Source of the DNA: Gambelia wislizenii
Taxonomy: Eukaryota; Chordata; Lepidosauria; Squamata; Crotaphytidae
Assembly (NCBI GenBank): GCA_030847615.1
Contig: JAUMIR010000003.1
Location: 54,607,001 to 54,671,000 of the forward strand
Length of the DNA: 64,000 nt
Direction of reading: 5' to 3'
The notes under the pieces: model-generated
Seen by the model: the letters and a program-made list of their open reading frames with translations, nothing else
The model's database searches: none
What the model was told of the DNA's origin: nothing
In this document: positions 56,484 to 64,000 of the stretch, in pieces
Layout of the letters: every line of letters starts with the position of its first letter
How positions within the stretch are numbered: position 1 is the stretch's first letter
Translations under genes and position numbers: made by a program

Positions 56484-56655
56484 AACATTTAATTTTGTGT
56501 CTGAAACAGTCCAACAAGGGTTTCATAAACATGTTTTACTCTAGGGATGTAAATCATGTGCCTGTTAATGAACATTTAATTATATGGCTGGGAAAGTCCA
56601 GCAGCACCTTCATAACCATGTTTTACCCTGAGATGGAATCATGTGACCATCCAGA
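56484..56655 (+). repeat. Diverged 87-bp tandem duplication
   Basis: AACATTTAATT begins at 56484 and again at 56571; the second unit repeats, with many substitutions, the CAGTCCAACAAGGGTTTCAT / AAGTCCAGCAGCACCTTCAT and ATGTTTTAC blocks. The period is 29 codons and the frame 56393-56710 stays open across both, giving two similar 29-residue units. Confidence 0.7.
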
Positions 56656-58730
56656 TGTTGTTGGATTGTCCACATCTCATAACTGTGATATAGCAAGGGT
56701 TCCAAGCTGAAAATTTATCCTGATGTTCTAGTAGCCAGGGTTTCCCCAAAATGGTTAAATTTCATCATACTGGCAGATGCTCCATGCCATCAGTGAAGAA
56801 GTTAACTACCATCATGCTACTATGGCAACAGTATAGACTAAGGATAGCTTGGATCCAAAGTTGCATGAGAATACTTGGAATAAGTATTTCTCCTACCTAC
56901 CATGTATCCCCCCCTGAAGTTTTTGTTCCCCCAACCAAAGTTTTCTCTGGTGTGCTAGTTGGACTTTCTTGAACATCATGTCCTGAATCATGGGCGGAAT
57001 AGATATGGGAGAATAGAGAATGAAGTAACTCCAGATTGACTGAGAACATTAAGTGAGAGTGGAGCTTCATTCATGCATGGTGCCTACCTCTCATTTAGGG
57101 AAATTTCCCCTCCTCACTGCAGCCCACTATGTCACAGCCTGAAATGTTCAGCAAGTTCTCTCTGTCTCTCCTGATAGACATTTTGGGTAGGATAAAAAGC
57201 TACAGTGGGGAAAGAGGTGGGAATAGCCTTATTCTCATACATTGTTATTATTACTGGGATGCAGCCCAGTAATAATAACAGCAAACACTTGTGCTTTAGA
57301 ATCATACAAAGAGATTTGATATCAGTAGGCCTTACAACCCACTAAAGGTTTCCTTGTATTATAATCCCTAGTTTTTGCAAATGAGGGCATGGACAGAGAA
57401 ACAGTGACTGGCCTAAGGCTAACTAGTGAAATCACAGTACTGATGAGAACTGTAGCCAGGCAGGGGCTACTGATTTACAGTTCAGCAGCCTGCTAGCTAC
57501 TATATTACATAGGATGTAGGGCTGGAGGTATTTCTGATGGGTAATGACCATACTGACTTTCCTGAATTTTTAAGAGCATGAAGCGCAATAGAACATGTTT
57601 GCACCTTGGGCTCCTTGGTAATCCACAGTAATATAAAATTATTCTTGAAGGCAGATTACTTTTCACTCCACCAGGCATTTTCCTTGATTCTAGAAATGTC
57701 TCAGTAGGAGGACTATAAAATTAGAAGGAGGACTGAACAGTTTGGCATCCCCACAAGATTGCATTGCTCTCACATAAAACGAGAACATTATCAAGATTTC
57801 TGGCTCCATTCAGGAGAAGACTGCACTTTCCTCACTGCAAATTGCTTCTCACTCTGAAATGGTGCCAACACACAAAATTGGATTTCTTTAAAGCAGCCAA
57901 AATATAGCATTTACATTATTTAAGTGTGATAATTAAGCAATTAAACAAAATGTTTCCTAATGGGGTATACAGTAAGATGGGAGAAGTGGGTAAGGAGTTT
58001 AAACGATGGCATTGCTGAGACATTAAAAGATGCACAATGTATAGACACTCAGAGTGGTAAGAGTTTCTCTGTCAGAAAATAGATTTATTGATATAACAAA
58101 ACATAGATTTTTCCCTCCTGTATGGAGAAAGTATTCTTTAGAAGGGTGTGGTAAGTTTGCTGGCTGTTTCACTTTATATCAAATTGATACACTATCCTTT
58201 GGTTGTTTGATTTTCACATGCTTCTAGATAGGGATGGAAAGAATATTAAAAAATGGTTGAAAACCATGTTTCTTTAGTATCAAGAGATCTGATGAGAAGA
58301 ATCCCAATGAGAATAACACTAAGGATTTGTTCTGCACTACATTCATATTTAGTTGTTTTATGCAGAAAATAGCATTTCTTGTGCAGAAAATAATACTGCA
58401 CAGAAATATGTGGAAAATACTATTTTCTCCACAAACCAATTACTTGAAAATTTTGCACAGAGTAAGTCCAGAATTGTGAATAGGTTTCAAAAACTGCACT
58501 TTCCAAGATGTTTTCACAGTGGGAAGAAAATTGCTAGAATTACTCCTTCCTTCGAGCAGAAAATTAGGGAATAATTTCACCCCTAGTTCTAGGTTTGTCC
58601 CCATCTTACTAATTGTTCAAGTATCTTAAATGTAGGTCTTCATTGAATATTTCTAATTCAATATTCACTTTTTAAATATTCACATTAAAAAAACAGAAAT
58701 AAATTCTGTATTAAACCCTATCCCTTTATA
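56656..58730. other. No gene recognised
   Basis: About 2 kb of unassigned DNA; short inverted text AATAATAACA near 57246-57280. No coding signal. Confidence 0.5.
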
Positions 58731-59682
58731 TGAGATCTGTTTATTAAATAATGATATTGATACAATAACCCATCTTTATTTATATGTATTACAGTTCTAA
58801 TGCTTGACCCCTTCAATATATTCCCCATTCACACAAGATGCAGTCTTGTTTTCCACTGGTTTAAGGTGTGCAGCAGATCAGTTTCTGTCAGCTGTGTCAA
58901 TACATTTGCCATTTTCATTGTACTGCATCAATCGACTCAAACTGTGTTCATTTAAGCACCGATTTCACTTTAGAGAAAAGAAAAAAGTCACATGGTGTCA
59001 AATCTGGTGAATATGGAGGATGTTCAAGTGTAGTAATGTGTTTATTTGCCAAAAACTGCTTCACAGAAAGTGCTGTGTGAGCAGGAGCATTGTCTTGATG
59101 AAGAATGAAACCATTTTTCCAAAGTTCTGGCCTTTTTTCCCTTGACTTTTTCTCCCAGCTTTGTCAAAACTTCCTTATAATAAAGTTGATTCTGTTCTGC
59201 CTTCTGGAACCCATTCTGCCAAAATTACACCCTTGATGTAAAAACAAACAAACAAACAAACAAACCAAAAACTAAAACCGATGAGCATGGCTTTGAATGT
59301 GGACTTGCTTTGATGTGCTTTTTTCATTCTTGGTGATGATGGTGTTTTCCACTGCATTGACTTTTGTTTTTTCTCATGGTCATACTGGAAGATCTAGGTT
59401 TCATCACAAGTGATGATTTTTTGGAAAAGGTTTGGGTCCACCTCAAGTTGCTGCAGAATGTCATGTTGCACAACTTTTAAACTTAGCATTTTTCCAGCAC
59501 ACAACAAACAACATAGCTGCTTTAAATGAAGAATGACAATTAACTGAACAGCAGAGAGTGTTGATGTTGTGTCATGCAGGTTCAGACATGTTCAAGGTCA
59601 CCACTCAAGCATTCACAATCAGTTCTCCCTGTTTTGCCTGAAAGGTAGAAACACAGTCTTGTTATTTAATAGATAGACCTCA
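58731..59682 (-). mobile_element. Mariner (Tc1/mariner) transposon, minus strand, dead
   Basis: 952 bp with imperfect ends TGAGATCTGTTTATTAAATA (58731, plus strand) and, complementing the right end, TGAGGTCTATCTATTAAATA; TA flanks both (58729-58730 and 59683-59684). The interior encodes a mariner transposase relic on the minus strand. Superfamily membership is firm from the transposase; the TIR family is not named. Confidence 0.88.
58860..59640 (-). pseudogene. Mariner transposase pseudogene (DD34D)
   Basis: On the minus strand: IITCDET with the first catalytic D (codon 59403-59405), then a TAG where Trp is expected; MQWKTPSSPRMKK; GVILAEWVPEG; HQDNAPAHTALSVKQF with the second D (59092-59094); PPYSPDLTPCDFFLF with the third D (58987-58989). 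Thirty-four residues separate the second and third Asp, the mariner DD34D signature. Stops follow in the C-terminal part, and an AAAC microsatellite (about 59242-59266, plus strand) disrupts the middle. It would have cut and pasted the element; it is now inactive. Confidence 0.88.
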
Positions 59683-59929
59683 TACACATACCTATGTAAC
59701 ATAGTATGATTGCTTAGTAGTGGCCCTACAAGTGGTTAGAGGTACATAGAATTGCAAGACTCAGGTGCATACCAACATGTTTTCTGGTACCTCAAGTAAC
59801 AAAAGCGGGTCCCTCCTCAATTTATTTTTCCTCATCAAATACTTCCCTTAGATGGTTAATAATTTTGAACTTGGTACACACCAATGAGTAGTCAAAAATG
59901 AGTTCAACTTAATCATTAATTATAGCTGG
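59683..59929. other. No gene recognised
   Basis: Short unassigned interval. Confidence 0.4.
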
Positions 59930-60330
59930 TTAGTTATGGTGACACAGTAATCCTTGATTAATCCATGATAATAAATTATTGGCTATGGCATTTATAAATA
60001 GTGATGGCTTTATCACACCAAACATGACCCCTGTAGATGTGGAGGATGAAATTTTAGAACCTATCTCATCAGGGCTGAAGGAATCTATCTGTTTCACTTT
60101 CTCTCTCACATTCATTTTTTTAAATATACACTGACTGTGAAGATTGTTCAAGTTATTAGAAAAACCTAAACAATAATTATCACTCATATACACTGGCCCA
60201 AATTCATTAGGTGTCCCAATTCCAACCATTAGGACAACTGCATTGTGCCCACATATTAGGTAGCAGTTAAAGATGAAGGGGCTGCTAGTAAAAAGAGGTG
60301 GCAACCTTGATTCAGCACCACCATGAGTCT
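59930..60330 (-). other. Unassigned 133-codon open frame adjoining a TIR element
   Basis: The minus-strand frame is open from the stop at 59930 up through 60436, but the part above 60330 lies inside the neighbouring TIR element, so only about 133 codons are independent. The product is not low complexity: it has three Cys in its first half, a hydrophobic FIFNCYLICGHNAVVLMVG stretch, a basic KKMNVREKVKQ segment and a hydrophobic LFINAIANNLLSWINQG C-terminus. I recognise no family with confidence. A relic of a retroviral envelope or other gene exon are possibilities only; chance is not excluded. Confidence 0.3.
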
Positions 60331-60927
60331 GGATGTTATCAGAGAGGAACACTTTTTGCGTTCCTGTTCCACAATCTCCAATCCCACCCTGTCCTGAAAC
60401 AATAACCCTCCCTACCACACTTACCTTCTCTCCCATCGTTCAGGCAGTCCAGGAGTAAATGGAGCTCTAACAGAACTCTTTTACTTCCTGGAGTGAAATA
60501 CCACCTGTTCTCATGAGAAGATGTGAGTGTGGGAAATTTAAAAATACAAATAAAAATAAACACAAAAAAGTGACACCAAGCACCTAAACACACTAAAAAC
60601 ATTATAAGTAACCTGGGGAGGGTACAAAAAAAGAGGGTTACTTACTTGGATGTCCTGATCTCACCTAGAAGTGTTCTTGCAGGATCTCCCATTGACACTG
60701 GAATCTCACCAGCAAAACTGGGCACATTGTTGCACACAGGCAAATCTGGAATGGAAATGCCACAGGAGATCAATTGCCGGCTTCTCCCCGATTATAAAAA
60801 AGAATGTCCCTGTAATGACAGCAGAACACTTGGGAGATGATGGGGGATGACATCATCTGATAAGGAAGCCATTTTGCGATCTCATGGCATTGTCATAATG
60901 CCATTTTTGACACATCTGATAATCTCC
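60331..60927. mobile_element. Nonautonomous TIR element, GGAGATTATCAGA family (597 bp)
   Basis: Left end GGATGTTATCAGAGAGG (decayed), right end CACATCTGATAATCTCC. Interior blocks (CTTACCTTCTCTCCCATCG; GGGAAATTTAAAAATACAAA; AAACACAAAAAAGTG) are complementary to those of 42245-42873, so this is an inverted relative of similar length. Near the right end a second TIR-like motif (CATCATCTGATAAGG at 60852) precedes a CATAATGCCATTTTTGA block shared with 63106-63469. Confidence 0.7.
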
Positions 60928-63010
60928 TATACACTTAGATTTCAAATCCAGACTTTTAAGAAGTAAGCAATTCTTGCTTTAGAGGACTTCTTGATTTCAT
61001 TTTCTCCCTGTTTTTAAAATCTCAGTTTCTTACTTTCACTTATGAAGCAATTTGTGAACATGGGTAAGTTCATCAAAACAGTTTAAAAAACACCAAAATA
61101 AAGTCTTAGCTTTCCCTACTTATTTGTTACTTAACCACAATTAAACCAAGAGTCACCTCTAAGACTTTTATCTTTTCCTACCTTCTTCCCTTGTTTTCTG
61201 CCTCTGATTTTCCACCAAACTAGAAGTTTAAAAGATGACCATCTTCCTTCACATACATAAGTACTCCTGTTATCTTCTAACATTCTAAACCTCAAGTTGC
61301 TATGAATGAAGTATGTGAAGAAGCTGTAGCCATTTCATTTCACTTGTGGTCTTTTGTGGAGTTAGAGTTTGCCATGCTGAGCCATGATTTATGCTAGGTA
61401 AAAATAGAAACAGAAACCCCACTGTTGGAATGCCCTATGGTGTGGTAGTCATCTGAAATAATGGCATTTTTGAAAAATGCAGGCAGTCTTTTAAAGTAAG
61501 CAAAATCTGGCAACCCTGCCTAGGGTGGGTTTGACAGGTACTTTATGCCTCACTGCTGTTTCCATGTTTGAAGTGATCCCGTCCTTCCTTCTTTGAGTTG
61601 TCTGGTTTCTTCCTTTACTGATTGCTGACCTGAAAACATTCATGCCAATGCTTTCTTTGTTGGAAGCCGCCACAGTAGAGTGCAGGCTTCCTAACAGCTG
61701 GCCATACTTCATTGTAAAATTGTAAATGCTCAAAACTTTTGCTCCCGTTTCCAGGGGATCCCCTATTAAAATGATTTTGCATTCATGACGTGCCAACACT
61801 TCCTGTAAATGAGCCAAAGAAGCAGCAGATTAAGCATAACTATGAATTCTGAGTGGGTTGGAGTAGATTGTTTCTCTTGAAAGACTCATTTCTTTTTTTG
61901 CCGAAAATTCAAATCGCCAGCAATTGAATGCTCTATCAAGACTGCAGTAAAATGCTATTCACAATTAAAGTCTTCTAGATTTTCTCACCGGGGCAGATAA
62001 TACCTTCATAAATCCAATTGTTCCTTTATTACAGGAATGGGATTCATCTTTTGGGGTCTTTTGGGTTACTTATTCTATTTGTTCATTTCCTAGTAAAATA
62101 AGTAACTGTGACTTCAAAACATGTTTTTCTTTCATAAAGGAGGCATAGAGTGATTTAGTCTATGGATTAAAAGCCTTAAATGGTGTAGTTCTAATTGCTT
62201 TGATTTTACTACCCACTAGAAGTGAGTAATATCAAAGAAATTCATTTCATTACCTTTCACCTTATGGCATTCCTATATATATTTTACTGGACAGAGAAGT
62301 ACTTATTTGAGTATTAAAATTAATATACATAAGTAATCCTGTACTGATGCATGATCAGTAATTGAATATACATTTCAGAATGATAGCTAATTTCTGAGTG
62401 TTCAACTTCTTCTTACCACAAGTTCCATTTGAAAATGGCCTTGAGAATTGAAGCTTACTCTCTCTCTCTCTTTGGGTTGCAAAAAATATTGTCAAATTTT
62501 CTTGAGATGAGAAAGGCTGTAAAAGAAACCATCAAAAGCTGTAAGATTTTTTGTATTCCATACTTTTTTTTTGGGGGGGGGGGCAAAAATGCTGAATATT
62601 TTTTCATGCACTCTCTTCCCTCACTAAATATTCTTGCATTAACATCTCTTCATAAAATGTGTATATATGTGTGTGCATGTGTGTGTGCTGGAATGTGAAA
62701 AATAATTGAAAAAATGTGCAAAATCTCTTGCAGTCCTTCCTAGAAGGGTGAAATCTTCTTAAATGTTTATTCTTGAGAATGGAATGAAATATTGTAAGTG
62801 AAGATTCACATTGTTCAGAGCCCAGTTCTTTCACATTGCTGAACATGAGAGCAACAATGTTCAAAGCTATTCCATGTCTCTATGAACTAACCCTAGTTTC
62901 CATGAACTAACCCTATCCATCAAGAAAATTCCTTATCTGGGTGTTTACAGCCTCACCAGAAACCCAGGTAAGGAGGTAGGAATCCAATCCTGCCGAGACA
63001 AAAATGAAGG
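60928..63010. other. No gene recognised
   Basis: About 2 kb of AT-rich DNA. The 108-codon minus frame at 61491-61817 has no domain I recognise. CT run at about 62459-62472, G-run at 62573-62583, TG-rich tract at about 62661-62688. Confidence 0.5.
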
Positions 63011-63586
63011 CACCAGATCCTGCTGATCTTGCAGGCTAAGCAGGATCAGAGCTGGTTTGGACTTGGATGGAAGACCACTAATTAATACCAGGTGCTGTAG
63101 ACTATGGAGATTAATCAGACAGCCCATTTTAAAACATTCTTTTGCTTGCATAAAATAAACCATTTCTATGCCAGTAAAAGAACACTCCCCCCAACACTTA
63201 CCTTCCTCTCCCAGCAAAGGCTCCCCGTCAATAAAGAGGAAGTGAAAGGAGCCCCATTCACTTCCTCGCTCAAAATCCCGTGAGACTTCGTCACATGGGA
63301 AATTTAAAAATAAAAATGAAATAAACACATTTAAAGTTGCACAAAGCACTTAAACGACCTCAGAATGGCAGCGGAATGATTGGGAGATTATTCGTCATCT
63401 GATAATTAAGTCCTTTTGCAATTTCATGACGTTGTTATAATGCCATTTTTGATGTATCTGATAATCTCCTGTATTTTAGAGGAAGGAACTGGCAAAACCC
63501 ATTCTGAGTATCCCTTGTTTAAGAAAACTCTATGAAATCCATGAAATCTATAAATTACCATAAGTCAGCAGGTGACTTGAAGGTAT
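63011..63586 (+). mobile_element. 5S-rRNA-headed SINE split by a TIR element
   Basis: The head (63011-63105) matches the 3' two thirds of 5S rRNA: GGCTAAGCAGGATC, GGACTTGGATGGAAGACC, ATACCAGGTGCTGTAGACT. The body and tail resume at 63470: TTTTAGAGGAAGGAACTGGC, AAGAAAACTCTATGAAATCC, then the BovB-like ACCATAAGTCAGCAGGTGAC, TTGAAGG. 5S-headed SINEs with this tail are known from squamates. The retained 5S internal promoter (A/C box region) would serve Pol III. A 364-bp TIR element interrupts it. Confidence 0.82.
63106..63469. mobile_element. Nonautonomous TIR element, GGAGATTATCAGA family (364 bp)
   Basis: Ends GGAGATTAATCAGACAG and GTATCTGATAATCTCC. Flanks TAT (63103-63105) and TGT (63470-63472), one mismatch from a 3-bp duplication; removing the element and one copy restores continuous 5S-SINE sequence. 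Interior blocks CTTACCTTCCTCTCCCAG and GGGAAATTTAAAAATAAAAA match 60331-60927. Near the right end are CGTCATCTGATAATTAAG and CATTTTTGATGTATC. Confidence 0.82.
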
Positions 63587-63932
63587 ATGCACACATGAGC
63601 GGGTGCACGCACACACTCACAGACCTGGTTGAGAATAGTATTACAGATATATAAAGTGCATGTGCAAATTTGTAATCTAAACTGAGTAATTATCAGAGAT
63701 GAATGAACAGGCCTTTGTGGCCAGCCCTCACATGAGTTCAGCCTTTGCAAACTTTTAACCAAGTACTAGCTCTCCTCTATATTGAATTAAGGCCTGAAAC
63801 CTTTTGCTAGTCCCATCTAGAGTAGAGTCATTAAATCAATGGGAGCCCCATACATGAGTTGATTTTCAGGAGCGTCCTTACCCAAAAATAGGATTCAAGC
63901 CTGATACTTTAATGGGCTGGACTGAATTCTGG
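63587..63932. other. No gene recognised
   Basis: CA-rich text at about 63607-63620 and an old-repeat block (CTAGAGTAGAGTCATTAAAT at about 63818) shared with 48.4 and 55.25 kb. Confidence 0.45.
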
Positions 63933-64000
63933 ATTGAAAACCTCCTTTGAACAAATTTTGCCAAGAAAACTGTTTGATAGGTTTGCCTTATGGTTGCCAT
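63933..64000 (+). mobile_element. SINE 3' region, cut by window end
   Basis: GAAAACCTCCTTTGAACAAA, TTTTGCCAAGAAAACTGTTT, TAGGTTTGCCTTATGGTTGC match the region just before the BovB-like tail in the copies at 45308 and 54426. The tail itself lies beyond the window. Confidence 0.7.

Noticed and set aside
61491..61817. 108-codon minus frame as a gene
   Set aside because: No recognised domain, no splice or repeat context, length within chance expectation for 64 kb.
63011..63105. A functional 5S rRNA gene
   Set aside because: It lacks the 5' third, has several substitutions and continues into a SINE tail, so it is a SINE head.

Overview
The window looks like intergenic or intronic DNA of a vertebrate, most likely a squamate reptile (lizard or snake). 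It carries CR1 LINEs ending in the CR1-type (ATTCTATG)n tail, a BovB/RTE LINE fragment, tRNA-headed SINEs with a BovB-like tail (Sauria-SINE type), a 5S-rRNA-headed SINE, many TIR/foldback DNA transposons, a mariner, and one complete Ty1/copia element. I recognise no host protein-coding exon; almost all short open frames are chance frames or transposon remains. The species call is inference from repeat content.

Layout. 1-0.93 kb: 3' part of a non-LTR retrotransposon ORF, cut by the window edge; a decayed second copy lies at 35.95-36.97 kb. 2.2-9.8 kb: a palindromic MITE with TAA target duplications, a 642-bp TIR element, three CR1 pieces and a Tigger-like MITE. 11.4-15.0 kb: nested CR1 pieces, a second Tigger-like MITE, and a CR1 copy whose endonuclease is joined to the end of its reverse transcriptase by an internal deletion. 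15-27 kb: old dispersed repeats, GA/CT tracts and a 311-bp TIR element. 27.66-33.23 kb: the copia element, with 674-bp LTRs differing at one position by eye and an uninterrupted 1,321-residue Gag-Pol. 37.4-47.6 kb: second copy of the 4.3-kb TIR element, BovB, CR1, a foldback, a 629-bp TIR element, SINEs, and one TIR element containing another. 49-56 kb: hairpin and palindromic repeats, and a SINE split by a MITE. 58.7-61 kb: a dead mariner, an unexplained 133-codon open frame and a 597-bp TIR element. 63-64 kb: a 5S-headed SINE split by a TIR element, then the start of another SINE tail.

The elements form partnerships rather than a pathway. SINEs carry the tail recognised by BovB-type machinery, and nonautonomous TIR elements depend on a transposase not seen here. 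Only the copia element appears to encode all it needs. It also has the best-supported unusual trait: a primer-binding site matching the anticodon arm of initiator tRNA-Met, as in Drosophila copia, rather than the tRNA 3' end.
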